Below, piece by piece: positions 22,977 to 34,640 of a DNA stretch of 64,000 nt (positions within the stretch are counted from its first letter, which is position 1; each line of letters starts with the position of its first letter). Both the position numbers and the translations under genes were made by a program. The notes beneath the pieces are model-generated. The model saw nothing but the letters and a program-made list of their open reading frames with translations, had not been told where the DNA came from and made no database searches. The stretch is from positions 16,384,915-16,448,914 of the forward strand of contig NC_061119.1 in NCBI RefSeq assembly GCF_002878395.1. The letters run 5' to 3'. The stretch is from Capsicum annuum. Its lineage: Eukaryota > Streptophyta > Magnoliopsida > Solanales > Solanaceae.

Positions 22977-24430
22977 CAATCCTGTCATCATGTGCAAGCA
23001 ATTATATTCTGATGACTACTTTATATATCTGAAGATGACAAATAAATGACAAATTCAGTTTAACAAAATTATGCGTATTCATGGGAAAGAATGTGCTAGT
23101 GTTAGTGTATTCCACTCAGGTTCTTTCTCTATTAGGAGGAGCGAAAACAAAAATTAAACATGGTGCCAAGAAGCATCCAGTCAGCCGCTTTAGCATATAA
23201 AAAAACCATTTACAACCTAATTCCTGATACAAAAAAAAAAAGATGATGGAAGATATTTTTTAGTAAAAGGTTTTATGTAATTTGAGTGCCATACCATCAT
23301 GTGACTTTTCAAATACGTATACGCATTGTCCAAGTGCTTGATCTACTTTACCATGAATACGCACAATACATAACACTCCCTTTCCATTTGTTTTGAAGCA
23401 AATGTCCATAGTGGAATATTTTAACGATATTGTCCATGAAAGCCCATAATATGAAATAGGTTGGTGATAATGAATTCCTCCACTATAAGGAAGGGGTAAT
23501 CATCTAGAAGAAGAGGAATTGATCCCCTCAGCCTGAATTTCATGTTTATTCTCACGGTTGCCTCCGATGTTTACACTTCACTGAAGCGGCAGATCCAATT
23601 TGTTATCCTAGACCACTCTTCCTCACATGTTTCCATTTAACATAACTCTCTTCATTTTATTTTTTTTGTGGTGTAGATCGGATATATATATATTTCAGAA
23701 ACATTTTCACTATGATAATGGCACTCATAAGTAAGGAAATTAAGGAAACAGAACTTTTAGGAAGACAGTTTTAAAACTATTAAACATTATGGAGAAATTA
23801 AAGGAGTTAAATTGAATGAATTTTGTTACTATTATTATCAAAATTTGAATTTAAGACTAACTATATTGTCAGTTTTTCTTGAATTGTTTAATTATTTGTC
23901 AGTTTTGCTTCTCCTATTACATATAAATAAATATAGATATAGATTCTTGGGGTTTAGGCTGTAGGTGACACAAGAATTTTAAAATGAGGTGTAGGTGACA
24001 CAAGTCTTAATAATTGAGTGGAGGTGATAATTACTTTATTATGGATTAAGAAAGTTGGATAAGTTTGTATTATAGTTCAGAAGTTTTTAAATTTATACTT
24101 TGATCCAAATATTTACCTAATATAACAGAAAACGGAGGAGAAAAAAGGAGTCTTTCTCTCTCTTCTCATCCATCGTTGTTTTCTCTATCTTACCGATTTT
24201 TGTTGTTCATTGTTGTTGCTGCTTTATTCATCATCTTCTACTTCATTATCATCTTCATCTTCTTCTTGTTGATCATTGTCGTCATTATTGTTGTTGTTAT
24301 CGCTACTGTTGCTATTTGATCAATTTCTTATGTCAAATTTTGTTTTGTACATCACTTTCCACTATGGCATTACTTCATAGGAGACTTTGATAAGTCAAAT
24401 TATGATTTTTAGTTGAATTTGTCATCTGGG
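22977..24430. other. Intergenic stretch left of the MULE region
   Basis: It contains one coding-like piece at 23268-23500 (listed separately). From about 24130 to 24330 there is pyrimidine-rich sequence (TTCTCTCTCTTCTCATCC and many CTT/GTT triplets) that looks like a plant 5' leader. Nothing else is recognisable. Confidence 0.45.
23268..23500 (-). pseudogene. Orphan coding-like fragment, function unknown
   Basis: On the minus strand an uninterrupted frame of about 75 codons follows an in-frame TGA and ends at a TAA near 23268. It contains HYHQPISYYGLSWTISLKYS, NGKGVLCIVRIHGKVDQ and CVYVFEKSHDGMALKLH. The mix of residues (Gly, Trp, Cys, His spaced as in a folded protein) is unlike the A+T-rich noise around it. 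It has no start codon of its own and no splice site I would defend. I do not recognise the family. Confidence 0.35.
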
Positions 24431-24439
24431 TAACTGCTA

Positions 24440-25140
24440 TTGTACTATTTTTCAACAATAGATAGCACGTGAACATGAATGCAACATAAGAGCCATTTGT
24501 TTAAACAGATCTGTTTCAAAGAAATACTCATATGTTGGATTCATGTTTATGGTTCTATAGTACCGTAACATGAATTGAACAAATGGGTCATCTGTTGCAA
24601 CATATGACCCATCTGTTGCAATAGATTAGTTATCTGGTACAACATGATAAATATCTATTGCAATAGATTAGTAACCTGTTACCTGAACTCGATTTCAAGA
24701 GACGTGTTGTCTATTGTAATAACATAAATATCTGTTGTAACAAATTATTAACCTATTGCAACAGAAATTGAACTCGATTCTAACAGACAATAAATATTTG
24801 TTGCAATATATTAGTAACCTATTTTGATAGAACCTAACCTCGATTCCAACAGATCGTCGTCTGTTGTAACAGGTAAGTCATCTATTACAACAGTTTAATT
24901 ATCGATTACAACATGTCACTCATCTGTTGGAATCAGGTTCAAAAGTGTCTCAGTACTGTAACATTTATCCCAATAGACGCTTCATCTGTTGCAACAGATA
25001 TATATTCTGTTGCGATATATGATTCACTTATTACAATAGATGACTCACTGTTGAAATCAGCTTCAAGAGCGTAACATGAATCCTAACAGGTAAGTAATCT
25101 GTTTCTACTGATTATACATCTGTTGGGATTCATTTATGGC
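24440..25140. repeat. Array of degenerate ATCTGTTGCAACAGAT palindromes (cluster 1)
   Basis: A 16-bp perfect palindrome at 24984-24999 and about 20 variants (for example ATCTGTTGCAATAGAT and CATCTGTTGGAATC) are spaced 20-40 bases apart. The cluster lies just before the MULE transposase start and after the pyrimidine-rich leader. Both strands read alike. Confidence 0.85.
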
Positions 25141-25195
25141 ACTATGAAATCACTATTAACTTTTTTTAATAAATGAATTTATTTAGGCACCACTA

Positions 25196-27541
25196 ATGGA
25201 GGGATCAATAACAATAGGGGTAGATTGCCATGGTCAATCGATCGAGAAGAGCAATCGATATATATGGCGTTGGAACGAGGGTAAAATGCTATAGACGATA
25301 GCTATGACAGTCCAAAGTGATGTTTTGTATGATAATTTTGTGAACTTAATCATCATTTATTGTGGACTAAATTGTCAATCAGAAGAACTCGTCATCAGCT
25401 ACATGCACATCTCCTTTGAAAATCGAAGGGCACTGCCTTTCAAGATAACCGATCAGGTTCGGTTACGTGCTTATCTTAGTGATTCATCCAGGCCGGTGTT
25501 AAGGGTATACATGGTTGAAAAGATGAGAGAGAATGAGAACCAAAATATAGAGAAGAACAACAACAAGACATCTTTGATGATAGGTTGGATGATCTAGACA
25601 TGAATATTCCAGATGATGATCAAACACCTACGCCCATTGATGCGACCAATACAGTGGAAAGCTCTTCTCGATCGATACAGCCTGGCAATCTTCAAGACGA
25701 TGGGTTAGCTTTTTCAAAGAAATGTCATTCAAGGACAAGAATGAACTATCTACCACTTTATTTATTTCTTGCTTGAAAAAAAATTTCAGAATAAAGAAGG
25801 TTATTAATTCGAGAGTGTCTTTCGCTACAAATATGTTCATTCAAACTGCAAGTGGTGGTTGAGAGAGGTGAAGTATGCAAGTTCTGACAGATTCATCATT
25901 CACAAACATAAAAATCATCACACATGTGGTTCAAAGCAAATCTCGGGCCAAAATCCTCACGCCACGGCAAAGGTCCTCAGTGAATATTTTAGGAGTAGTT
26001 TCCCAGATGGCAAAGGCCCTTCAACAAGGGTTATGGCCAATCAACTCCTTATGGAATTAGGTGTCCTGGTTAATTATTGGAAGATATATATGGCCATGGG
26101 TATTTCCAAAGACTTGGTTAGGGAAACAAACGAGCATGGGTATGCAGTTCTGGATGCCTACCATTACATGATTGAGTCCACAAATCCCGAAAGTAAGACG
26201 ACATTGAATCTTGATGAAAATGGAAGGTTCAAGTACTTTTTTATATCCAATGATGCTTGAATTCAAGGTTTTGGATATTTGAGAAAAGGCATAGCCATCG
26301 ACGGTACCTTCTTGAGGAGTAGGTATAATGGAGTTCTGCTTGCGGCGGTAGCGCAGGATGCAGAGAATCACATCTTTCCTGTTGCTTTTTGTGTAGTGGA
26401 CAAGGAATATGATGCCCCTTATGGATTTTTTTTGAACAACTACGAAGCTGCATCAGAGATACCGAATAGTTGTGTTTTGTTTCATATAGGCATCCAAGTA
26501 TTCCAAAGATGGGTTCAATTTTCTTCACTTCAACTTACTTTGGTTGTTGCATCAGGCATATTGGAGAGAACATTCGGACCAACTATCACAACGAAAAGGT
26601 CGTGATCCTTTTTTATAGAGAAGCTAAAGTAGTAGAGAGGAGTTTTTAGACCATTTCAATCAAATAAAGGATGTGAATCCCAAGATAGTAGAACTTCTCA
26701 TACGTTTCGATTTTGAGAGATGAAGTCGAACATTCTGTCCGACAGATAGGCATATACTTATGAATTTAATGTCTTGTTTGAGTGTTAAGTTTAGTATGAT
26801 GCCGTACTAAGTGATTCTTTTGTATAGGTACAATATTATGACATCAAACATAGCTGAATCGATGAATTCATTGTTTGGCGATGAAAGAGAATTTCCCATT
26901 AAGGCTATGTTTGAAGTAATAAACAAGAAGTATGGACAATATTTTAACGAAAGGCATATGCAGTTCAAGGGCCCAAAAACCCCGATTTGTTCTCGAAATT
27001 GAAAAATTATATCAATGAACATCAGTTTGGGAAATAGGTAATTATCTCATAAAATAGCAAATTACAAACTCAGTATCACCGGTCATGGTGATGTTGCCAC
27101 GGTCGATCTTCAAACAAATCTAGTATGTGCAGAGTTTTTGACTTGAACAAAACACACTGTCTACATGCCATGGCAGTGCTTCGAGCTCAATATGGTTTGA
27201 AATATGGACTTAAAGTTGATGAGCACCCCTCTCAACATTATTAGGTGGAAGAATATGAAATGAAATATAGTAGGCATATTACTCCGGTGCCTTTCGAAGA
27301 ATCTTGGGTTGTTCCTGCAGAGCTTTTGGGGAGATTAATACCTCCTCCATATATTGACCCAAGCACTATCAAATCGAAAAGAAAGCCATATAAGAGTAGG
27401 GTGGAGTCGGAGAATTATTTTCATCAAGAAGAGATAAGTGCTCCGTATGGAAGCACGCTGGCCACCAAAAAACTACATGCTCGGATCGTAATCCACCATG
27501 ATCGTTGTAATTGCAAAAACTTGTGTTGTTGTTTGTTGTGA
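25196..27541 (+). pseudogene. MULE (MuDR-type) transposase pseudogene
   Basis: A MuDR/Mutator-like transposase cuts at terminal repeats and pastes the element elsewhere. An ATG at 25196 follows an intron-acceptor-like ATTTAG. The N-terminal block reads MEGSITIGVDC, NLIIIYCGLNCQSEELVISY and ITDQVRLRAYL (a PB1-like lead domain), and then an acidic linker. The MuDR zinc-finger-like block follows near 25720-25920. The catalytic domain (PF10551 type) is at about 26270-26960: GIAIDGTFLRSRYNGVLLAA with the first Asp, AFCVVDKEYDAPYGFF, and NIMTSNIAESMNSLFGD with the catalytic Glu. A SWIM-type zinc finger reads CRVFDLNKTHCLHAMAVLRA near 27130-27190. The C-terminal tail ends at 27541. A TAG near 25292, a TGA at 26258 and several frameshifts kill it, though most blocks are recognisable. 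Palindromic arrays flank both sides. Confidence 0.88.
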
Positions 27542-27639
27542 ACTTTTATATATTTAACTCATTATTGTGAATGTAATGTTATCATTTATTATATATAAAA
27601 TTTATTTTTTAATAACTTGTGCACCAATAAAAAGAGGAA
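27542..27639. other. Transposase 3' UTR
   Basis: Short A+T-rich sequence after the stop, leading into the next palindromic cluster. An AATGTAATG run and TATATAAAATTTATT could serve as a plant polyadenylation region. Confidence 0.3.
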
Positions 27640-27870
27640 AAACATGAACTAAATAATACAACAGACCACAAATATTTTCAACAGATTACCTATCTGTGGC
27701 AGTAGATGGATTTTAGCTGGAAGAACACAATACCAGTTCCATCAAATTGGAATATTTTTCCTCCAACAGATGACAAATTTGTCGCAACAGATGGATAATC
27801 TATTGACAGAAACCCAATCAATGACTAATCTATTCCAACACATGGTCCATCTGTTGAAAGAACTCAAAAG
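27640..27870. repeat. Palindrome cluster 2
   Basis: Variants such as CAACAGATTACC, GACAAATTTGTCGCAACAGATGG and CATCTGTTGAAAG occur just after the transposase. It is the same family as cluster 1 but more degenerate. Confidence 0.75.
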
Positions 27871-28089
27871 CCAAAAATTTTATTGCTACTGAATTCAAAA
27901 TTTCTCCTTACCTCTAACCGTCAACATGTTAACATGTATGTTTAGAAGAAATAGACAATATGAAAATTGAATACGAATTAAAAAGTCAAAGTCGACTAAA
28001 AATAAATTTTTCATTAAACGAAAAATAAAATACATTAGGTATAGATTCGATATAGAAAAATGAAAATACATATGCTATAAGAAAAATAC

Positions 28090-28320
28090 ATTCTAATTAT
28101 TATTAGTATCATCATCGTCATTATTATTAATAACAGTCGGCCAATAAACTCGCAGCAGTAGGGCCCTCGTCAGCCTTTGCATCTCTCTGAACATCGTTGT
28201 TCTCACGGTGACTAACTCTGTTTGCAGGTCATTAACCTGCCTTTAAAGTTCTCGTACTGTATCGCTCAGAATAGTAATGTCCCAAACAGGATCAACCACA
28301 TCTAAAAAAGAGTCCAAAAT
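28090..28320 (-). pseudogene. Short coiled-coil reading frame, unknown function
   Basis: On the minus strand a frame of about 70 codons reads DVVDPVWDITILSDTVREL, one stop, then VNDLQTELVTVRTTMFREMQ and RLTRALLLRVYWPT, ending in an Asn/Asp run and a stop near 28093. The heptad-like spacing of hydrophobic residues predicts a short coiled coil. A TTTTTTAG intron-acceptor-like sequence precedes it. Its place between MULE genes suggests cargo of the same element. I do not recognise a family. Confidence 0.35.
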
Positions 28321-28639
28321 ATAATACAACGTATACTACCAACTGATAGATTTACACCGGAAAAAAAATTACCTCAATGAGAAAGAAATATGTTCTTTGA
28401 AAAGAAATGGTTGAAGATATCACACAAAAAGAAATAAATAAAATTTAGTAGAATGAAGATTAAGGAGGGACCTATTTATAGAGGATTGAATCTGGATGTG
28501 TCAGGCCAAAAGGCACGACTGTTAAGCTCCATTGTATTAATTACATTCAAACTGGTGGCATTTTATTTTTTGTGAAAAGTCACAATTTTTATTTTACATT
28601 AATACTTCTCACCTTTTCAAAATGGTTTTGAGACTTGAT

Positions 28640-29460
28640 AAAAGCCATTATTATTGAGCTGTTGCAACAGATTATCCATCTGTCGTAATAGATTTATCAT
28701 CTGTTGCAACAGATTGTCTGTATGTGTAACAGATGGTCTGTCAAAATAGATTTACCATCTGTTGCAATAGAGGGTTTGTATATGCAATAGATGAAACATC
28801 TATTGCAACATATGTATTATTTATTGCGACAGATGGACCATCTTTTAAAGATGTTTTAATTTCTTCCAACAGCTGATTCATCAGTTGCAATAGATGAAAA
28901 ATTCGATTCATCAGCTATTTTGAATGTGTTAGATAAAAATTCATGACTGCCTCTTTTTTAATAGTCATCACATGCGTGCAGATGAATAAACCCTGTCTAG
29001 TCTATCACAACAGATTTACCATCTATTACAACATCTGTTGTAACATATAGATTATCTGTTGCTATAAATGGACCATATGTTGGAGGAGATATTTTGATTT
29101 TTTCTAATAGCTGATTCATCAGTTGCAACAGATGGAGAATTCAGTTTATCAACTGTTTTGAATATGTTAGATAAAAATTCATGACTCTTCACCTTTTTTT
29201 TAATAGTCATCACATGCGTGTGAATAAATAAACATTGTCTGGTCTATCACAACAGATTTACCATTTGTTGCAACATATGGATTATCAATTGTGACAGATG
29301 GACCATATGTTTGAGAAGATGTTTTGATTTCTTCCAACAGCTTACAATAGATGAAGATTTTGATTCATCAGCTATTTTAAATGTGTTAAGACAAAAAGTC
29401 ACAACTCTTCACACCTCCTTTTTAATAGTCATCACATGCGTGCAGATAAATAAACAATAC
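28640..29460. repeat. Palindrome cluster 3 inside three tandem ~220-240-bp units
   Basis: A perfect ATCTGTTGCAACAGAT lies at 28699-28714. From about 28872 a longer unit recurs three times. Each copy has CTGATTCATCAG-like sequence, then a TTAGATAAAAATTCATGAC-like block (28929, 29167, 29384), then TAATAGTCATCACATGCGTG. The spacing is 238 and 217 bases. The palindromes form part of each unit. Confidence 0.8.
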
Positions 29461-29469
29461 TGTCTGACA

Positions 29470-30335
29470 TGTCTTGATGGGGTAGGAAGAATAAGGTGCG
29501 TGCAATGAATTTTATGCGTGGGAGTTATGTATTATTGATCAGGCTACCGTGACAGATACACATAATGTGCAATGATTTTGTGAATGCAGTTTTTTACCAA
29601 TTAGACACTGATCTTCAAACAAGATCCTGCATTATACATTTTAGTTTGATAAGTGCAAACAGATAAGGCCGAAGGGTTCCAAGATAGTGGTGTCGATACC
29701 CTGTTACAATTTAATGACGGTCTATACCCATCTTTTTGTGTCAAGTTTGGGGAAGGGTTTAAGTTTTTGGCGGCAGTATAAATATCCAGTAGTGATTAGA
29801 CCGATTTTAATGGCGCAATGGACTTCTTGAAAGGCCTCCGAAGCCTCGCACTGCAACAAACAATAATAGAACCAATACAAATTTCCCAGGTCCAGATTTA
29901 TATGGATGGATTGCTAGAGGAGACTTTTATACAACAGAAGTTGCTTGGGAGAATACCTGTGCGGGAAGGGAGAGGTGGAGAAAGCCATGTATCATCTTAG
30001 ACCTTGTCTAAGAGAACACAGGGAAACAAGTAAGGAACTTCTAGTGAATCTGACCAATGAAATTGACATGAGAAACAAAAAAAATGGATGAGATTCAAAT
30101 GTAGAAGTGTATCCAAATATAAAAGATCGTCAGTCATTGAAGAAAAAAAAATGGTCAACAGGATTGGAGCTGGACGTTTTGCTCGAGAATGCAACTAGCT
30201 AGTGTGGCCTCAATGAAGACTCTCACAAAGTGCAGGACCAAAACTTTAAGGAAGAAGCTTCGCAAGCACAGGAAATTGGTAAGATTGTCGGTCAAAATTG
30301 AAACCTGAACCAACAACTCCTGAATTAAAATTTTT
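29470..30335 (+). repeat. Left arm of a 1.9-kb inverted duplication (gene fragment, forward)
   Basis: This arm matches the reverse complement of 30500-31350. Shared landmarks in order are a degraded exon end (GCGTGGGAGTTATG), TTTTGTGAATG, GGTGTCGATACCCTGTTA, GTCAAGTTTGGGGAAGG, a TATA-like CAGTATAAATATCC at 29773-29786, an ATG at 29818 (MDFLKGLRSLALQQT) and GTGCGGGAAGG. The ATG frame has 60 codons here. The other arm holds a matching ATG and several stops. Both arms share TAA and TAG at the same places upstream of the ATG, so the source was non-coding there or already dead. I do not recognise the protein. Confidence 0.7.
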
Positions 30336-30499
30336 GTGGTTATGATTAGACCAGTGAAAGTAGAAATAAAAAGGTCTGAAGTTGGGCAGAAATCCAATGC
30401 CTTATTTTTTCCACTGCCTTTGACCTGACCAGATCCATAAAAAGGAGGCATGGGATGCAAGTATAACTTGAGAAATTGCCACCTTGGCTTGATCCCGCA
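30336..30499. other. Spacer of the inverted duplication
   Basis: About 165 bases that do not pair between the arms. It contains GACCAGTGAAAGTAGAAAT and a TTTTTTCCACTGCC stretch and shows no motif I know. If the region is transcribed it would be the loop of a long hairpin RNA. Confidence 0.5.
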
Positions 30500-31350
30500 T
30501 TTTTAATTCAGGAGTAGCTGACTTAGGTTTCAATCCTAACCGAAAATCTTATCACCTTCCGTGCTCGCAAAGCTGCTTCCTTAGAGTTCTGGTCCTACAT
30601 TTTGTGGGTTTCATTAAGGCCACTCTTTCTAGTTGCAGTCTCTAGCAAAGTGACCATCTCCAGTCCTCTTGACCATTCTTCTTTGTCTTCAACGACTGAT
30701 GGATTTTTATTTTTGGATACACTTTTACATTCACAGCTCATCCAGTTTTTTTATTTTTCAAGTCAATTTCATCAGTCAATTTCGCTACGCTTTCCATCCT
30801 ACCCTGTGTTTTCTCTTAAACAAGGTCTGAGATGATATATGGCCTTCTCAACCTCCCCCTTCCCGCACAGGTGTTCTCCCAAGAGCCTTCTACTGTATAA
30901 TATTCTCCTCTAGCAACCCATCTATATAACTTTAGACCAGAGGAATTTCTATTGGTTCCATCATTGTTTGTTGCAGTGTGAGGCTTCAAAGGGCTTTTAA
31001 GAAGTCCATTTTGCCAATAAAACCTGTCTAATCACTATTGGATATTTACACTGCTGCCAAAAACTTGAAACCTTCCCCAAACTTGACACAAAAACATGAG
31101 CATAAATGGTCATTAAATTATAACAGGGTATCGACACCATCTACTTGGTCCCTCAGCCTTACCAGTTTAAACCTAACAATCTTAACTGTAAAATATCATA
31201 TCTTGTTAGAAGGATTAACGCCTAATAGGTAAAGAACAAACATTCACAAAATGATTATACTGGATGTGTGTTTTCATGAAAGGTTGATCCGTAATACATA
31301 CCTCCCACATATGAAGTGGTTCCATCTGCAAGCAGCATATTCCTTCAAAC
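30500..31350 (-). repeat. Right arm of the inverted duplication (gene fragment, reverse)
   Basis: This is the reverse-complement counterpart of 29470-30335. By eye the two arms differ at roughly one base in six plus small indels, so the duplication is old. On the minus strand the ATG at about 31011 begins MDFLKSPL and the upstream order of blocks matches the left arm. This arm joins a better-preserved exon at 31302-31414, which suggests that it is closer to the original gene structure. Confidence 0.7.
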
Positions 31351-31414
31351 TCATCTTTACTCTAGCCTTTAATGTTGGTCGAGCAAAATTGTATCTAGTT
31401 TTACTTCCTTTTAT
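31302..31414 (-). pseudogene. Isolated 113-bp exon with both splice sites
   Basis: On the minus strand the exon follows TTATTTGCAG and ends at GTGGGAG followed by GTATGT, both good plant splice consensus. It reads in one frame without a stop (IKGSKTRYNFARPTLKARVK and YAACRWNHFICGR). I do not recognise the family. The left arm of the inverted duplication keeps a degraded copy of its 3' end. No other exon can be joined with confidence. Confidence 0.45.
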
Positions 31415-31499
31415 CTGCAAATAAGAGAAATACATTTGATGTCAAACAAGAGAAGAACAAAAGGAACATTACAAAAGGGTAGCACAAAATTGAGTGAAT

Positions 31500-31860
31500 C
31501 AATAAATGACCAATCTGATGCAATAGATTACCCATTTATTCAACCGATAAGGCATCTGTTGCAATAGATGGATGACATGTTGCAAAAGATGGTTCATATA
31601 TTGGAATAAATCAAACTAGAGTTGCTACTGGTTTGATTTCTTCAAACAATTGATCTATCTATTCCAACAGCTGATTCATCAAACTATACTGACAACAAGT
31701 CTTTTTAAGTTCTCCCAGCAGATGACTTTTTTTGTATATTTTAAAAAAAACAACAGTTCGTTCATTCAAGACTTTGAAGTCACCTTTCCTTCAATTCTCT
31801 CAATAAATAGGAAACTGGCAATGGATAAATCATTAATAGCAATAGATGTAAATATCTAAT
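31500..31860. repeat. Palindrome cluster 4
   Basis: Degenerate copies such as GGCATCTGTTGCAATAGATGG (31552-31572) and CAACAGCTGATTCATC occur every 20-40 bases. It lies just beyond the inverted duplication. Confidence 0.7.
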
Positions 31861-32329
31861 TTAAATGATATACAAAGAAGAAGACAAGATGAAAAGAGCA
31901 ATAGTGAACCATCCCTGCAATGTCAAAAAAGCAAAGGGATCAGAACATCCAATTCAGTCAAGAAAAGATATTAATTGGTTGACATCCAAAAGGATCCTCA
32001 TCTAAAAGAAGAGAGAAAAGAGAGAGAAAAAGGGAAAAAAGAGAATTAAGAATAAAGAAGAGTGATAGATGAGTTGCGTCTTACTTTATGGCTGAAGGAG
32101 AGAGTATTCTAGATATGTGTTTTAAATATTCATTAATAACTTTTGAGGAACATGAGGAGATGGTGACATTGAAAAGACCAGATAAGACTACTCGCTTGGG
32201 AGATTTTTGAGTTATTCAAATAATATTTTTTGCCACCTTAGTATTTTAACTTTTTTATCTCGGACAGGAAATACCTAAATTACTTTAAAAAGAAGGGTCT
32301 TAAAATATCTAAGTGCAACAGATGACAAT
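31861..32329. other. Unassigned stretch with a purine-rich run
   Basis: No gene or repeat is recognised except a GAGAGAAAAGAGAGAG purine run at about 32010-32060. The region lies between two palindrome clusters. Confidence 0.35.
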
Positions 32330-33830
32330 TTCTATTTAAAATTTTCCAAAGCTCGGTCATCTGTTGCAACAGATGGCAACACCTGTTTGATAATTTACAA
32401 TAGATGTGTAATATATTGCAATAGATGACTTAATCTATTTGATTAAATCCAACAGAAAAAACATCTATTGCAACATATTTAACATTTATTTTTATACATT
32501 TTAATTGATTTTATATGTTAGACTAATACCTTAGTTGATTAATCTAGGACCAGGGGCGAGTTCTCATAGGGTCAACTACAACTTCAATTGAATCTTTTGA
32601 CAATTGCATGATGAGATAATATTGCGTTACTCCTGACCAGAGTCGTCGATCAATCACTTTGAGCTAAACCGATTCTTCCTACCTCATATATTAAACTAAC
32701 ACCTTAATTGATTAATCTAGGTCCAAGAATGAGTTCTCATAGAGTCAACTACAATAGATGGCAACACCTATTTGATAATTTACAACAGTTGGGTAATCTA
32801 TTGTGATATATGACTTAATCCATTTGGTAATTTACAATATATGGGTAATCTATCACAATATATGACTTAATCTTTTTGATAATTTACAATAGATGCGTAA
32901 TCTGTTGCAACAAATGACTTAATCTATTTGATAATGTACAACAGATGTGTAATCTGTTGTAACAGGTTGAACATTTATTTTTATATAATTTTAATTGATT
33001 TCATATATTAGACTAATACCTTAATTGATTAATCTAGGACTACGGGTGAGTTCTCATAGGGTAAACTACAACTTCAATTAAGTTTTTTAGCAATTGCATA
33101 ATGACACAGTATTGTGTTTCTTCCAACCAAAGTCATCGATTGATCACTCTGAGATGAACCGATTCTTATTACCTCATACGTTCAACTAATACCTTAATTA
33201 TAATATCTAGGACTAGCAGTGAGTTCTCATAGGGTCAACTACAACTTCAATAGAGTCTTTTGGCAATTGCATGATGAGACAATATTTCATTCCTCCTGAC
33301 CAGAGTCATTGATCGATCACTCTAAGCTGAACCGATTCTTATTACCTCATATATTCAACTGATACCTTAATTGATTAATCTAGGACTAGGGGTGAGTTCT
33401 CATAGGGTCAACTACAATAGATGGCAGCGCCTATTTGATAATTTACAATGGATGGGTAATCTGCTGTGACATATGACTTAATCTATTTGTTAATTTACAA
33501 CAGATGGATAATCTGTCGCAATAGATGACTTAATCTATTTGATAATTTACAACAGATGTGTAATCTGTTACAACAAATGACTTAATCTATTTGATAATTT
33601 ACAATAGATGCATAATCTGTTGCAATAAATGACCTAATCTGATTGATAATTTACAACAGATGTGTAATCTGATACAACAGGTTGAACATTTATTTTTATA
33701 TAATTTCAATTGAGTTCATATGTTAGACTAATACCTAAATTGATTAATCTAGGACTAGGGGTGAGTTCATAGGGTCAACTACAACTTCAATTGAGTCTTT
33801 TGGCAATTTCATGATGAGAGGGTTAAAAAT
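32330..33830. repeat. Compound tandem array: palindromes plus a GATTAATCTAGGA unit (cluster 5)
   Basis: A perfect ATCTGTTGCAACAGAT at 32359-32374 starts the cluster. A longer unit containing GATTAATCTAGGA, then GTGAGTTCTCATAGGGTCAA and CTACAA, appears at about 32537, 32710, 33027, 33205 (variant), 33372 and 33741. Short spacings (about 170) alternate with longer ones (317-369) that hold runs of the palindrome, often as TAATCTATTTGATAATTTAC. This is a higher-order arrangement of two interleaved repeats. Confidence 0.8.
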
Positions 33831-34640
33831 TATGCATATCTTTTATACTTTTAAAAAATAATTAAGATCAATTCGGACCAAATTAACATTTTTAAAACTT
33901 GTCATTCTTATTCAAAATACAAATCATCCATTTGCGAAAAAAATATTTCATTATTTCAAATCTGGATTTCTGGAATTGTCGCTCTTTTTTCTTTTTTCAC
34001 TCAATTATACAGTACAGACAACAATTACTCAACAAATTGCTCAACCCTTCATAACAGATCAATTTTCTTCTCATTTCTGACCACATAGGTGTTATTTTTT
34101 ATTTCATTCTTGCTTGTATCAGACATTTTCTCTATCTTTGTAGGTAATAGAGTTCAAGAAGAATCTGTATTTGCTATTTTTTCTAAAAAATAAGGATTTT
34201 TAAGTTAATGATGAAAAAAACTTTTACCTGTATTATCTTTGAGAATGGGTTTACAAGTTTGAGTTTTTATGGTAAAATCGTAGAAAGAACTCAAGAAAAC
34301 TCTAGTTTCTATTGCAGTATTCCGTTGACTATCGTGGTATTGTTGGATGGTGTTTGTGGTGGTGGTGGTGGTGGAGGTGGTGGTGGTTGTCCTGGTGGTC
34401 GTAGTAGTAGTTGCACTGTGGTGGCATTAGTTAGTGGTGTTTATGGTGGCATTAGTTGGTGGTGTTTGTGGTGGTTGTTTGTGGTGTCGGTGTTCGTGAT
34501 GTTTGTGTCATTGTTGGTGGTGTTTGTGGTGGTGGCTATTGGTGTGTCGGTATTGGTGGTGTTTGTAATGTATTTTTTAAAACTTATGCATACATCAATT
34601 GTAATGTAATTTTTGTTTTTCTGTTATTTGTAGGTAAAAC
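33831..34640 (+). promoter_or_regulatory. 5' region of the Ulp1-type gene with a GGT/GTG-rich tract
   Basis: This stretch lies upstream of the ATG at 34641. The GTGGTGGTGG-rich tract at about 34350-34560 gives misleading open frames of Gly and Val and is probably intronic or untranslated. TGTTATTTGTAG at 34622-34633 is a good intron acceptor a few bases before the ATG. I cannot place a TATA box or a first exon. Confidence 0.4.

Noticed and set aside
29470..31350. A miRNA gene
   Set aside because: The arms could make small RNAs, but nothing in the sequence shows a defined short precursor; called an inverted duplication only.
34208..34609. Open frame of 133 codons rich in Gly and Val
   Set aside because: It is made by the GTG/GGT-rich simple repeat and has no support from splice sites or composition; the real start of the neighbouring gene is at 34641.
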